Part shown: in pieces, positions 1 through 9,233 of the stretch | How the letters are laid out: the number at the start of each line of letters is the position of its first letter | How positions within the stretch are numbered: the first letter of the stretch is position 1 | From: Leeia oryzae DSM 17879 | GTDB lineage: Bacteria; Pseudomonadota; Gammaproteobacteria; Burkholderiales; Leeiaceae | Assembly: GCF_000376945.1 (NCBI RefSeq) | Contig: NZ_AQXU01000021.1 | Coordinates: 186,001-250,000 of the forward strand | DNA length: 64,000 nucleotides | Direction of reading: 5' to 3' | The notes under the pieces: model-generated | Told to the model about the DNA's origin: nothing | What the model saw: only the letters and a program-made list of their open reading frames with translations | Database searches by the model: none | Made by a program: the position numbers and the translations under genes

Positions 1-537
1 GATCACGCCGCCTTTGGTGCCACCGTTAGCCGCAGCGTAAGACAGGGCCAGGTCACGTGCCTTGCCGGATTTGTCTTGGTAAACCGCGATCAGGGACGGT
101 ACACCGCCACCTTTCAGGTATTCTGAACGAACGGTGTGGCCCGGGCCTTTTGGCGCAACCATCACAACGTCCAGGTCAGCGCGTGGCACGATCTGGTTGT
201 AATGGATGTTAAAGCCGTGAGCAAATGCCAATGTAGCGCCTTGCTTGATGTTTGGCTCAATGTCGTTACGGTAGACAGATGGCTGGCTTTCGTCTGGCAG
301 CAGAATCATGACCAGGTCTGCAGTTTTCACTGCATCAGCTACTTCAGCCACTTTCAGGCCGGCAGCTTCTGCTTTTTTCCAGGATGCGCCGCTCTTGCGC
401 AGACCGATGGTCACGTCCACGCCTGAGTCACGCAGGTTCAGTGCGTGTGCGTGGCCTTGTGAGCCGTAACCAACGATGGTTACCTGTTTGCCCTTGATCA
501 GGGAGATGTCTGCGTCTTTATCGTAATAAACCTTCAT
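1..537 (-). CDS. ilvC: Ketol-acid reductoisomerase, partial (N-terminus only)
   Basis: NADPH-dependent isomeroreductase that turns acetolactate or acetohydroxybutyrate into the dihydroxy acid, the step after IlvBH in valine, leucine and isoleucine synthesis; cytosolic. The first 179 residues are visible and the gene runs off the left edge. The start reads [14 protein letters not shown], followed by the dinucleotide-binding segment [17 protein letters not shown]. An AAAGGA ribosome-binding sequence lies 6 bases before the ATG at 537. It is third in an ilvB-ilvH-ilvC order, 109 bases after ilvH. No promoter is evident in that gap, so co-transcription is inferred. Confidence 0.95.
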   Translation of the reverse strand, partial: MKVYYDKDADISLIKGKQVTIVGYGSQGHAHALNLRDSGVDVTIGLRKSGASWKKAEAAGLKVAEVADAVKTADLVMILLPDESQPSVYRNDIEPNIKQGATLAFAHGFNIHYNQIVPRADLDVVMVAPKGPGHTVRSEYLKGGGVPSLIAVYQDKSGKARDLALSYAAANGGTKGGVI

Positions 538-646
538 TGTCGTTCCTTTATTTCAAGTCAGTGGCGGCTGCATATCGTGCATGCAACCGCCGATTTTCTA
601 ATGAGTACCAATCAGACCAGTCATTAACTGTCTGTTACAAAAAACT

Positions 647-1138
647 TCAGACCTTCAGAATCCGCTCGCCACGGCCAATGCCGGAGGCGCCGGTTCTTAC
701 CGTCTCAAGGATCAAAGCTTCGTCCACCGCCTTGATGAAGGCATCCAGTTTATGGCCCGGGCCTGTCATCTCGATGGTATAGGTTTTCTCGGTGACATCA
801 ATGATGTGCCCGCGGAAAATCTCGGCCATCCGCTTCATTTCTTCGCGGTCTTTCCCTGTTGCACGCACTTTGATCAGCATCAGCTCGCGCTCGATATGAT
901 CTGCCTCGTTCAGGTCAATCACCTTCACTACGTCAATCAGCTTGTTCAGCTGCTTGGTAATCTGCTCGATCACGTCATCAGAACCGGTGGTGACAATGGT
1001 CATGCGTGACAGGGTTTTGTCTTCTGTCGGCGCCACGGTCAGCGATTCGATGTTGTAGTTACGCGCCGAAAACAGGCCCGCAACACGAGACAGTGCACCC
1101 GCCTCGTTTTCTAGCAAGATAGATAGAATATGTCGCAT
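647..1138 (-). CDS. ilvH: Acetolactate synthase small (regulatory) subunit
   Basis: Regulatory subunit of acetohydroxyacid synthase; it activates the catalytic subunit and usually confers valine feedback inhibition. The 163 residues are the normal family length. The N-terminal ACT domain (about residues 2-76) opens MRHILSILLENEAGALSRV and includes the NYNIESLTV segment; a second regulatory domain follows from about residue 85. It lies 12 bases after the large-subunit gene, so the two are almost certainly one transcript and assemble together. Confidence 0.95.
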   Translation of the reverse strand: MRHILSILLENEAGALSRVAGLFSARNYNIESLTVAPTEDKTLSRMTIVTTGSDDVIEQITKQLNKLIDVVKVIDLNEADHIERELMLIKVRATGKDREEMKRMAEIFRGHIIDVTEKTYTIEMTGPGHKLDAFIKAVDEALILETVRTGASGIGRGERILKV

Positions 1139-1150
1139 GTTTCCGCCCTC

Positions 1151-2911
1151 TTAGCAAAGGTTACCGTAGTCACGCTCGCTCACCGGAGTGGGCGGGGCAA
1201 CTTGCAGGTTACGCATGTGTGGAGGGAGATCCATCTGAGTCAGGCCTTTGCCGTTCTGAATCATCGGGAACACGTTTTCGGACTGGTCGGTGATGAAGTC
1301 CATGAATACCAGACGGTCTTTCATGGCCAGGGCTTCACGCAGCGCGCCTTCTACATCCGAAGGTTTCTCGATGCGCATGCCCACGTGACCATAGGCTTCG
1401 GCCAGTTTCACGAAGTCTGGCAGTGCATCCATGTAAGACTCGGAATAGCGGTTGCCATAGAAGAACTCTTGCCACTGGCGAACCATGCCCAGATAGCGGT
1501 TGTTCAGGTTAATCACCTTGACCGGTACATGGTATTGCTTGCAGGTAGACAGTTCCTGAATGTTCATCTGGATGGACGCTTCGCCGGTAATACAGCATAC
1601 GTCGGCATCCGGATGTGCCAGTTTCACGCCCATGGCGGCTGGCAGGCCAAAGCCCATGGTGCCCAGACCACCGGAGTTGATCCAGCGTTTTGGCTCGGGG
1701 AACTGGTAATACTGCGCTGCAAACATCTGGTGCTGACCCACGTCGGACGTCACGAAGGCGTTGCCGCCGGTGATTTCACACAGTTTCTGTACCACATACT
1801 GCGGCTTGATGATGGTGTCGGAATTCTCGAAATACAGGGAATTCGGCGCACGCCATGCATCGATCTGCTTCCACCAAGGCGTAATGTCGGCCTGTTTGTG
1901 GTCGCTCTGTTTCAGCACGTTCAGCAAATCTGCCAGAACGTCTTTCACGTGACCCACGATAGGTACATCCACTTTCACGCGTTTGGCGATAGAGGATGGA
2001 TCAATATCCACATGAATGATTTTTTTCGGGCTGGACAGGAAATGCTGTGGCACGGAGATCACGCGGTCGTCGAACCGGGCGCCTACCGCCAGCAATACGT
2101 CACAGTTCTGCATGGTCATGTTGGCTTCAAACGTGCCATGCATGCCCAGCATGCCCAGGTTTTGCGGATCTTTGCCCGGATGTGCGCCAAGGCCCATCAG
2201 GGTATTGGTCACTGGTACACCCAGCAGACGGGCCAGCTCGCGTACTTCGTCAGACGCATTGCCCATGACCACGCCACCACCCACGTAAATCAGCGGGCGC
2301 TTGGCATCCAGCAGCAGCTGGGCAGCCTTTTTGATCTGGCCTGGGTGGCCTTTTTGTACCGGTGTGTACGCACGCATCTGTACGCTGGTCGGATAGCTGT
2401 ACTTGAATTTCTGCTGCGTGACGTCTTTAGGAATATCGACCACCACCGGGCCTGGACGGCCGGTAGACGCAATATAGAAAGCTTTCTTGATGGTGTCTGC
2501 CAGTTGGGAGACATCTTTGACCAGGAAGTTGTGTTTGACGCATGGACGGGTAATACCCACCATGTCGACTTCCTGAAAGGCATCCAGACCGATGGCCGGA
2601 CGGTTTACCTGTCCGGAAATGACCACCATGGGAATGGAGTCCATGTAAGCAGTGGCAATACCGGTCACTGCGTTAGTGGCGCCAGGACCGCTAGTTACCA
2701 GTGCCACGCCAACTTTGTTGGAAGAACGTGAATAGGCATCAGCAGCATGTACAGCGGCTTGCTCGTGGCGAACCAGTACGTGGCGGAATTTGTCTTGCCG
2801 GAAAATAGCGTCGTAGATTTCTAGCACTGCACCGCCAGGATAACCAAAAACGTACTCGACGTTTTCGTCTTCCAGACAGCGAGTGAGAATTTCTGCACCT
2901 GTCAGTTCCAT
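1151..2911 (-). CDS. ilvB: Acetolactate synthase large (catalytic) subunit
   Basis: Thiamine diphosphate and FAD dependent enzyme joining pyruvate to pyruvate or 2-oxobutyrate, the first committed step of branched-chain amino acid synthesis. The N-terminal TPP-binding domain has YVFGYPGGAVLEIYDA and the catalytic Glu segment RHEQAAVHAADAYSR; a central domain and the C-terminal TPP domain with TGEASIQMNIQELSTC and NNRYLGMVRQWQ follow. In the last motif the textbook GDG is GEA; I recall GEG/GEA versions in related betaproteobacteria, so I read it as functional. The ATG at 2911 gives MELTGAEIL and 586 residues; a GTG four codons upstream is possible. Could equally be called ilvI. Confidence 0.94.
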   Translation of the reverse strand: MELTGAEILTRCLEDENVEYVFGYPGGAVLEIYDAIFRQDKFRHVLVRHEQAAVHAADAYSRSSNKVGVALVTSGPGATNAVTGIATAYMDSIPMVVISGQVNRPAIGLDAFQEVDMVGITRPCVKHNFLVKDVSQLADTIKKAFYIASTGRPGPVVVDIPKDVTQQKFKYSYPTSVQMRAYTPVQKGHPGQIKKAAQLLLDAKRPLIYVGGGVVMGNASDEVRELARLLGVPVTNTLMGLGAHPGKDPQNLGMLGMHGTFEANMTMQNCDVLLAVGARFDDRVISVPQHFLSSPKKIIHVDIDPSSIAKRVKVDVPIVGHVKDVLADLLNVLKQSDHKQADITPWWKQIDAWRAPNSLYFENSDTIIKPQYVVQKLCEITGGNAFVTSDVGQHQMFAAQYYQFPEPKRWINSGGLGTMGFGLPAAMGVKLAHPDADVCCITGEASIQMNIQELSTCKQYHVPVKVINLNNRYLGMVRQWQEFFYGNRYSESYMDALPDFVKLAEAYGHVGMRIEKPSDVEGALREALAMKDRLVFMDFITDQSENVFPMIQNGKGLTQMDLPPHMRNLQVAPPTPVSERDYGNLC

Positions 2912-3180
2912 GATTTTGTGCACCCGAGGTAATGATAAAATTCGCTGAAATTACATAACACAGTGATCTGTCGCCGCCGATCAGGCGGTTCCGGGGTTGC
3001 CGAAAAGTTTGTCTGGCGTCGGCTTCGGGGCATCAGTTAAGCCAAGGGATGACAGGCTTTAGTGATTCGCGGGGTGTAGCGGGGTTGATGCTTTCCGAAG
3101 CAGCGGTATCGCCAGCTCGCGTTCCTCACCCAAGTAGTGACCCACCGGGGGAACGCTGCTAACTCGCGTTACGCAATGCG
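2912..3180 (-). other. Long structured leader upstream of ilvB
   Basis: About 270 bases separate the putative promoter from ilvB. Read on the minus strand, the segment at 3119-3156 can fold on a 7-bp stem (GGAACGC/GCGTTCC is the outer arm) with a stacked TCAC/GTGA stem inside, and CCGCC/GGCGG can form a hairpin near 2973-2987. A short reading frame (28 codons from a GTG at 3145 to a stop at 3059) crosses the folded part but has no good ribosome-binding sequence and no run of Leu, Ile or Val codons. An attenuator or cis-acting RNA is plausible; no known class is recognised. The rest of 2924-3370 holds only the promoters. Confidence 0.35.
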
Positions 3181-3187
3181 AACAAGC

Positions 3188-3217
3188 AAAATACATGATG
3201 ACGAATATATTCGTCAA
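3188..3217 (-). promoter_or_regulatory. Putative sigma-70 promoter of ilvBHC
   Basis: On the minus strand TTGACG (3217-3212) and TATTTT (3193-3188) are separated by 18 bases, close to the sigma-70 consensus and correctly oriented toward ilvB. Transcription would begin near 3180. Confidence 0.5.
3199..3216. promoter_or_regulatory. 18-bp perfect palindrome in the ilvBHC promoter
   Basis: TGACGAATATATTCGTCA is perfectly self-complementary. It overlaps the -35 box and most of the spacer of the putative ilvBHC promoter, the classic place for a repressor operator. The binding protein is not identifiable from the window. Confidence 0.5.
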
Positions 3218-3370
3218 GCTGTTTGCACCTGATTGTATTTAAAAAGCTTTTCCCTCAGACAGAACGTCCAATTTGGGCGGGTTTTTGCGGTTTTTGAATA
3301 TTCACGGGCAAGCGTGGTTTGATCAGGTAAAATACGCGCTCACTTATTATTTCATCTCTGGATTTCGCCA

Positions 3371-3853
3371 ATGCGCAAGGATAACGCCCCCGTTCTGCAA
3401 GAAGTGACCCCCAGCCTGCCCCGCCGGCTGATTTCCATCGTGTACGAATCGTTCTTGCTGGCGGCCGTGCTGTTTCTGGTCGATCTGGTATTTTTGCTGG
3501 TGGTGCGCGCACTGGGCGGGCCGATCGAGCTGTACCAGCCGAATGCGCCGGTGGCCTTGCGTGTGTTGCAAGCCGTATTGCTGGGGGGCGTTTTGTGGGG
3601 GTATTTTGGCTACTGCTGGACCACCAGCGGCCAGACACTGGCCATGAAAACCTGGAAAATCGAGGTACTGGATCTGGCAGACCGGCGCCTGAAATGGAAA
3701 CAGGCAAGCATTCGCTTTGCAATTGCTTTGGCGGGCACCGCTTTTTTTGGGGCCACCTACGTGTGGGCACTCTTCGACCGCGACGGCCAGTTTATGCATG
3801 ACCGTCTGGCCGGTACCAAACAGATTACCTTCAAGCGCGTAAAAACCAAATAA
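3371..3853 (+). CDS. RDD family membrane protein
   Basis: Small integral membrane protein of 160 residues with the RDD-family layout: an N-terminal RR-containing segment (LPRRLISIVYESFLLA) leading into the first membrane helix, a second helix near residues 57-75, the TSGQTLAMKTWKIEV stretch typical of the family, and a final hydrophobic segment near residues 115-135. Function is generally unknown; some members affect ion transport. It stands alone, divergent from ilvB and convergent with lptG. Confidence 0.85.
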   Translation: MRKDNAPVLQEVTPSLPRRLISIVYESFLLAAVLFLVDLVFLLVVRALGGPIELYQPNAPVALRVLQAVLLGGVLWGYFGYCWTTSGQTLAMKTWKIEVLDLADRRLKWKQASIRFAIALAGTAFFGATYVWALFDRDGQFMHDRLAGTKQITFKRVKTK

Positions 3854-3896
3854 GCGTCAGATAACGGGTCCGGGCACCCTGGCCTGCCAGCCCGGG

Positions 3897-4973
3897 CTAG
3901 CTGCCAAACCGAATCCGTCCGTATTCTTGCCACCACAACACCCCCACGGCCAGCAGCAACAGGGTCGTGGTCGGGGCAATGGCGGTCAGGATAGGCGAGA
4001 AGCCGTACAAAATGGACAAGTGCGCGACCAGCTGATTGGTCACAAAAAACAACAGTCCTAACAGCACACCAGCAATCAGCCGCCCACCGGCGTTACCGCT
4101 GCGCTTCTGGTACTGGGCAAACGGCAGGCTCAGCAGCACCAGCGCCAGACAGGTAAACGGATAACCCAGTTTGCCCCACAAGGCGGTTTCGTAGCGGCGG
4201 GTGTCCTGATGGTTGGCAGCCAGATGCTGGACAAACTGGTACAGCTGCCAGCTGGACATCTTGTCTGGCGTAGAGACCAGCACCCGCACCAGCTCCGGCG
4301 TCAGCCGCGAATGCCAGACGGCAGTCGGGATCATGGACGTTTGCACATGCCCGGCTACCAGCCGGATCTGGCGGATGTTCTGCAGCGACCACTGCCCGTT
4401 GCCGGCGTAACGCGCCTCTCCGGCAGAACTGATGGTATGAATCTGGCCCTGCTCGTTCAGTTCGAACAATTGCAGCTTGTGCACTACCTGGTCTGCCCCC
4501 AGCTCGCCCACACTGATGAATGTATTCTGGTCTTTCATCCACAGGTTATTGGCGATGGCGGTGGTGCCCATTTTGGCGGTGGCTTCTGCCCGATAACGCT
4601 TGGTCAGGTTGTCGGAAAACGGTACCGCCAGCTCGCCAATCAGAAACGTCAGCAGGGCAAACAGCAGCCCGACCCGGATCAGCATGCTGGCCAGCTGGGA
4701 CAACGACACCCCGGCCATGCGGATTACCGGATATTCGGAGTCTCGCACCAGGGTAGACAGGGCAAACAACGAACCCAGCATCATGCTGATCGGCAACAGC
4801 TGATACATTTGCACCGGCAGCCGAAGTGCTACATAGATAAACGCCTGCTGCATGCTGCCAAACGCATCCAGCTCGTACATCATGTCGATAAAGCTGAACA
4901 GGCCCACCAGGGCCGCGCCCACCAGCAGGGTCGATCGGCTAATGCTGCTGATCAGGTATCTCATCAGAATCAT
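3897..4973 (-). CDS. lptG: LPS export ABC transporter permease LptG
   Basis: Inner-membrane permease of the LptB2FG transporter that extracts lipopolysaccharide and passes it to the periplasmic Lpt bridge. From the ATG at 4973 it has 358 residues, the normal length. The start (MILMRYLISS) leads into a first membrane helix, with further helices near residues 60-115 and three at the C-terminus flanking a periplasmic beta-jellyroll domain. The start overlaps the lptF stop as ATGA, which decides it over longer upstream reading. Partner lptF is immediately upstream; lptA, lptB and lptC are not in this window. Confidence 0.94.
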   Translation of the reverse strand: MILMRYLISSISRSTLLVGAALVGLFSFIDMMYELDAFGSMQQAFIYVALRLPVQMYQLLPISMMLGSLFALSTLVRDSEYPVIRMAGVSLSQLASMLIRVGLLFALLTFLIGELAVPFSDNLTKRYRAEATAKMGTTAIANNLWMKDQNTFISVGELGADQVVHKLQLFELNEQGQIHTISSAGEARYAGNGQWSLQNIRQIRLVAGHVQTSMIPTAVWHSRLTPELVRVLVSTPDKMSSWQLYQFVQHLAANHQDTRRYETALWGKLGYPFTCLALVLLSLPFAQYQKRSGNAGGRLIAGVLLGLLFFVTNQLVAHLSILYGFSPILTAIAPTTTLLLLAVGVLWWQEYGRIRFGS

Positions 4974-6064
4974 GATGCGACACTCCGGCCAGCCAGCGAT
5001 TGCAGCCCTTTCAGGCCGCCATAGGATTTCAGTACCAGCCAGGCCAGCGCAACAGCAGCCAGCAGATGCACCGGCCACAGTCCCAGTACAATCGACCACT
5101 TGCCTTTGACCAGCAGGGCTTGGGCAATCGACAGACCATTCATGTAGACCAGATACACCAGCAAGGCAATCACCACGTTCCAGGCACGGCCGCTGCGCGG
5201 GTTAAAACTGGCCAGTGGCACCGCCAGCAAAGCCAGCAGCAACGCAGAGATGGGCACCCCCAGCCGCCATTGCAGCTCGGCGCGCTTCTCTATGGTCTTG
5301 GCTTTCATCAGTGCGGCACTGGAGAGCGAGCGCACCTCGGCCGTGGGCATGGCGGCCTCTTTGGCCTTGATGCGTACCGAATACTTGTCGAATGAAATCA
5401 GGCGGTATTCTTTATCGTTGATTTCTTCATAACGCTGCCCCTTGTCGAGCGTCAGAAATTTGTCGCCACCCTTATCAGTTACCTGCGAGGCAAAGGCAGA
5501 TACCATCACGCCGCGCTCCTGGTTGCGCTGCGACTCGACAAACACGCGCGCCACCTTGCCGCTTAAGCCGACATAATTTTCAATGAAATAGACGACATCA
5601 CCACCGTGGGCGATCTTGAATACGCCGGGCGCGGCCAGCCCCAGATCGTCGCGTGTTTGCAACTGGGCCTCATAACGGTCTGACAGGCGTAACGCCCATG
5701 GCGTTACCACCATGCTGAGCGTGGCAATCACCAGAATGACAGGCATGGCAAACCAGAGTACGGGCTTGAACCAGGATAGCGGGGACACGCCCGCGGCCGA
5801 CCAGACGTGCATTTCGTGGTCACGCCAGCTGCGCATGAACGTCATCAGGACAGCGACAAACAGGGTAATCGACAAAAAGACCGGGAGGGTTTGCAACAAC
5901 TGGAAAGCGACGGTGGCGGCCACGGCATCGGCCGCGAGCTTGCCGACGGCGGCCTGGCCTAGCAGGCGGACAAACTGGATGGTCAACACGATGGCGAGCA
6001 GGGTGAGCAGCACACCAAGGGCGTTCAGTGTTAACTCTCGCAGTAAAGTACGACGATGCAACAT
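4970..6064 (-). CDS. lptF: LPS export ABC transporter permease LptF
   Basis: Second permease half of the LptB2FG lipopolysaccharide exporter. 364 residues, with an N-terminal MLHRRTLLREL followed by a long hydrophobic helix, then membrane helices around residues 50-120, a periplasmic domain (about 125-260), and C-terminal helices. It shares an ATGA overlap with lptG and is divergent from pepA. The lptF-lptG tandem divergent from pepA is a widespread proteobacterial arrangement, supporting the call. Confidence 0.94.
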   Translation of the reverse strand: MLHRRTLLRELTLNALGVLLTLLAIVLTIQFVRLLGQAAVGKLAADAVAATVAFQLLQTLPVFLSITLFVAVLMTFMRSWRDHEMHVWSAAGVSPLSWFKPVLWFAMPVILVIATLSMVVTPWALRLSDRYEAQLQTRDDLGLAAPGVFKIAHGGDVVYFIENYVGLSGKVARVFVESQRNQERGVMVSAFASQVTDKGGDKFLTLDKGQRYEEINDKEYRLISFDKYSVRIKAKEAAMPTAEVRSLSSAALMKAKTIEKRAELQWRLGVPISALLLALLAVPLASFNPRSGRAWNVVIALLVYLVYMNGLSIAQALLVKGKWSIVLGLWPVHLLAAVALAWLVLKSYGGLKGLQSLAGRSVAS

Positions 6065-6271
6065 ATTGCGCTTTGACTTTATAGGGGGTCTCTGTGGATA
6101 ATCGCTCTATCACCCGCAAGGCAATCGGACAGAATGGCGTAACATCATGTCTTACAGGTGTTAATAGCCTTTCATGCATACAGTGCGATAGGATACACGA
6201 TTGTCAAACCGGTCTCACGCAATCATGGGCCTACGCGGGCGCCCACAAGGTAAACAATAAGGACATTGGCG

Positions 6272-7759
6272 ATGGAATTTAGCATAAAAACAGGTGCAGC
6301 GGAGAAACAAAGCTATTCGACTGCAGTGGTTGGCATTTTTGAAAACGGGAAACTCAGCGCCGCTGCCAAGGCGCTGGACAGCCAGTGCAACGGCTTGATC
6401 AAGGCCGCCATTACCGATGGAGACATCACCGGCAAAGCGGGCAGCACCTTGCTGCTGCGTCACCTGCCAAACGTTGCTTGCCAGCGCGTATTGCTGGTAG
6501 GGCTGGGGGCAGACAGCAAAGCGGTAGAAGCCAAAGACTGGCTGGAGGCCATGCGCGCCGCCCTGAAAACCTTGCTGGACCTGGGCAGCACAGACGCCGC
6601 CATGTTCCTGACCGAACTGCCGGAAGATGCGGAATGGGCCGTCAGCCAGACCCTGGTGACGCTGGCCGACCTGCGCTACCGTCTGGAAGGCTTCAAAAAG
6701 CAGCCTGAGGTCAAAGTGGCACTGAACGCACTGCACCTGTTTGTGGGCAAGAAAGCCGTGGAAGACGGCGAAGCCGGCCTGAAACTGGGCCAGGCACTGG
6801 CCGCCGGCATGTCGCTGACCAAGGACCTGGGCAACCAGCCCTCCAACTATTGCACCCCTACCCACCTGGCCAACACGGCCCAGGCCATTGCGGACGACTA
6901 CAAGCTGGACATCGAAGTGCTGGAACGCGCCGACATGGAAAAGCTGGGCATGGGTTCCCTGCTGTCGGTCGCCAAAGGCAGTATCGAACCGCCTAAACTG
7001 GTGAGCCTGCACTACCGTGGCGGCAACAAGAAAGACAAGCCGGTGGTGCTGGTAGGTAAAGGCATCACCTTTGACAGCGGCGGCATTTCCCTGAAGCCGG
7101 GCGAAGGCATGGACGAAATGAAATACGACATGCTGGGCGCCGGCACAGTGCTTGGCGTGATGAAAGCCGTGGCCGAAGCCGGTTTGCCAATTAACGTCAC
7201 TGGCGTGGTTGTGACCTGCGAAAACATGCCGGCCGGTAACGCCAGCAAGCCGGGCGACATCGTCACCACCATGTCTGGCCAGACCATCGAGATTCTGAAT
7301 ACCGATGCCGAAGGTCGCCTGATTCTGTGCGACACGCTGACTTACGTGGCCAAGTTTGAACCTGCTGCCGTGATTGACATCGCCACCCTGACAGGGGCCT
7401 GCATCATTGCACTGGGTCATGTAAACACCGGCCTGTACGCCAACGACGATGCACTGGCCAATGACTTGCTGGCTGCTGCACAGGAAGCCCGCGACTGGGC
7501 ATGGCGCATGCCGCTGAACCCGGAGTACGACGAGCAGCTGAAGAGCAACTTTGCCGATATCGCCAACATTGGTGGCCGGCCGGCTGGTAGCGTGACGGCT
7601 GCCATGTTCTTGCAGCGCTTTGCCAAAGACTACACCTGGGCGCACCTGGATATTGCCGGCACCGGCTGGAAGAGTGGTGCGGCCAAAGGGGCGACCGGTC
7701 GTCCGGTACCGCTGCTGGTATCCTTCCTGAAAAATCGCAGCAAGCGCAAAAAGTCTTAA
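6272..7759 (+). CDS. pepA: Leucyl aminopeptidase (cytosol aminopeptidase)
   Basis: Two-metal M17 aminopeptidase that removes N-terminal residues from peptides; E. coli PepA also binds DNA in site-specific recombination and carAB control. 495 residues from the ATG at 6272, preceded by AAGGA at an 8-base spacing. The C-terminal catalytic domain has VGKGITFDSGG (metal-binding Lys and Asp) and the family signature NTDAEGRL at about residue 343. A TTG two codons earlier is an alternative start but is worse placed. It begins a pepA-holC cluster; holC follows after 6 bases. Confidence 0.95.
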   Translation: MEFSIKTGAAEKQSYSTAVVGIFENGKLSAAAKALDSQCNGLIKAAITDGDITGKAGSTLLLRHLPNVACQRVLLVGLGADSKAVEAKDWLEAMRAALKTLLDLGSTDAAMFLTELPEDAEWAVSQTLVTLADLRYRLEGFKKQPEVKVALNALHLFVGKKAVEDGEAGLKLGQALAAGMSLTKDLGNQPSNYCTPTHLANTAQAIADDYKLDIEVLERADMEKLGMGSLLSVAKGSIEPPKLVSLHYRGGNKKDKPVVLVGKGITFDSGGISLKPGEGMDEMKYDMLGAGTVLGVMKAVAEAGLPINVTGVVVTCENMPAGNASKPGDIVTTMSGQTIEILNTDAEGRLILCDTLTYVAKFEPAAVIDIATLTGACIIALGHVNTGLYANDDALANDLLAAAQEARDWAWRMPLNPEYDEQLKSNFADIANIGGRPAGSVTAAMFLQRFAKDYTWAHLDIAGTGWKSGAAKGATGRPVPLLVSFLKNRSKRKKS

Positions 7760-7765
7760 GGCCGT

Positions 7766-8203
7766 ATGACACAGGTTGATTTTTATGCACCTGTGGCAGA
7801 CAAGCTGGCCATGGTTCACCGCCTGAGCAAAAAGGCGCTGGACCGTGGCTGGCGGGTCATGCTCTGGACGCACAATGAACTCCACGCCCAGTCGGTCTCT
7901 GACCAGTTGTGGAGTAACCCGCCCACGTCGTTTCTACCCCATGTCATGGTGGACCACCCGCAGGCTGCCGACACCGGCGTACTGATTGCCTGCAGCGACC
8001 AGCATGCCAGCGGCGCGTTACCGCACCACGACATGCTGATCAATTTTACCGATACGCCGCCTGCCCCGTTTGCCCGTTTCGAGCGGCTGGTGGAGCTGGT
8101 TGGCCCGTCTGATGAAGAGCGGCAACAGTACCGCGAGAGATACCGCTGGTATCGCGAGCGGGGTTACAAGCTGAACTTTTACGAACTGGAACCGAAGGCA
8201 TGA
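7766..8203 (+). CDS. holC: DNA polymerase III chi subunit
   Basis: Clamp-loader accessory subunit that links the polymerase III holoenzyme to single-strand binding protein. 145 residues, the usual length, beginning MTQVDFYAPVADKLAMVHRL and carrying the WTHNELHAQSVSDQLW and SFLPH segments typical of HolC, then LINFTDTPPAPFARFERLVE in the C-terminal half. It follows pepA by 6 bases and overlaps the next gene by ATGA. Confidence 0.93.
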   Translation: MTQVDFYAPVADKLAMVHRLSKKALDRGWRVMLWTHNELHAQSVSDQLWSNPPTSFLPHVMVDHPQAADTGVLIACSDQHASGALPHHDMLINFTDTPPAPFARFERLVELVGPSDEERQQYRERYRWYRERGYKLNFYELEPKA

Positions 8204-9138
8204 GTCTCCCCCCGGATACGGGATTTCCGCTGGATGAAGACGAGGATGAATCTCCCGTCCTGTCCAAAATGGAAGCGCTGCTCAAACGTCACCGGCCGGG
8301 TGACCTGGCTGCCCCGGTATTAACGGAGGAAGCCCAGTCAACGGGGATGAGTGACTACCCTGTGCTGATGGACCCGGACATGCCATCCGTTGCGGACACC
8401 TTGTCCGGCGATGCCTGGTTTGACCCGGATGGCCCGATTCTGGATCTGGACAACATCCCCACCGATGATCTGCCTTTGCAGCTGGACATTGACGTCATCC
8501 CCACGATTGCGCCAGCCCCGGTGCTGCGGGACGATTTTGAGGCTGCCCCGCCACTAGAGACGCCAGGTGCTGAACCCAGCCCAGAGCCGGCCCCCCTGCC
8601 AGAGCCGCTGGCGGAGGACCTGGCGCAGCCTGAGGTGGTGCCGGATACGCCAGAGGCCATACCAGTTGCAGAGACTGCGATAGTTGATGCCACCGCATCC
8701 GATATTGTCCCTGCATCAGAAGCGCCACTGCCAACGGTTGAACCGGCACATGAGGACATCCCCACCCTACCAGTGCTGCAACAGGGCCCCGCCCATCACG
8801 CAGAGGAAGACGTGCCGGTCCTGACCGAACTGGCGCTGGAATATGACGAGCAGCACTTGCCCCTGCTGGACAACGAGACCCGGGCAGCGTGGGTAGCCGA
8901 GATGGTGGAAGAGGTGATTCGCGAGCTGACGCCAAGAATCACCGGACTGGTTCGCGCGCAGCTGGGACTGCAGATTGGCGCCCTGATGAAAACCGTGACC
9001 GAACATGCCACGACCCAATTGCAGGCGCATTGGCGCCAGGAACTGCAGCAGAAAATCGAACAGCGCGTGGTCGATGAAATCGACAGTACCTTGCGGCATC
9101 CGCTGCAAGGTCAGCATGACACCAAGCCGGCCGAGTAG
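8200..9138 (+). CDS. Acidic, proline-rich hypothetical protein in the pepA-holC operon
   Basis: 312 residues; function not recognised. Residues 1-215 are strongly acidic and rich in Pro, Ala and Glu, with no predicted fold by eye and no signal or membrane segment. Residues 216-300 change to an ordered, amphipathic stretch ([18 protein letters not shown], then helical repeats with Gln and Arg) that looks like a helical or coiled-coil domain. The start overlaps the holC stop as ATGA, indicating translational coupling. Betaproteobacteria often carry such a gene between holC and valS (I recall DUF2486-type proteins there), but the family assignment is not secure. Confidence 0.8.
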   Translation: MSLPPDTGFPLDEDEDESPVLSKMEALLKRHRPGDLAAPVLTEEAQSTGMSDYPVLMDPDMPSVADTLSGDAWFDPDGPILDLDNIPTDDLPLQLDIDVIPTIAPAPVLRDDFEAAPPLETPGAEPSPEPAPLPEPLAEDLAQPEVVPDTPEAIPVAETAIVDATASDIVPASEAPLPTVEPAHEDIPTLPVLQQGPAHHAEEDVPVLTELALEYDEQHLPLLDNETRAAWVAEMVEEVIRELTPRITGLVRAQLGLQIGALMKTVTEHATTQLQAHWRQELQQKIEQRVVDEIDSTLRHPLQGQHDTKPAE

Positions 9139-9201
9139 ACGTTTTTCCTGGCCCCGGCACCAGATCACCGGCCGGTGTCGCCTGCCGGGTTTTCCCCGAC
9201 T

Positions 9202-9233
9202 ACCGCCAGATACCTTGGTACTGGCGGTTTTTT
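9202..9233 (+). terminator. Rho-independent terminator after the pepA-holC operon
   Basis: An ACCGCCAG...CTGGCGGT stem with a short TACCTTGGTA centre is followed by six T residues. It ends the pepA-holC-acidic protein transcript, so valS is transcribed separately. Confidence 0.85.

Noticed and set aside
1130-2731. Long open frame (533 codons) antisense to ilvB
   Set aside because: It mirrors the codon structure of a well-conserved enzyme, has no recognisable domains, and is rich in His, Gln and Val as antisense frames of GC-rich genes are.
3059-3196. 45-codon minus-strand frame in the ilvBHC leader
   Set aside because: Its ATG lies between the -35 and -10 boxes and would not be transcribed from the promoter; no ribosome-binding sequence and no branched-chain codon run, so no leader peptide is claimed.
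6215-7885. Open frame of 556 codons antisense to pepA
   Set aside because: Same strand-shadow effect; composition is His/Gln/Val rich and no motif is visible.
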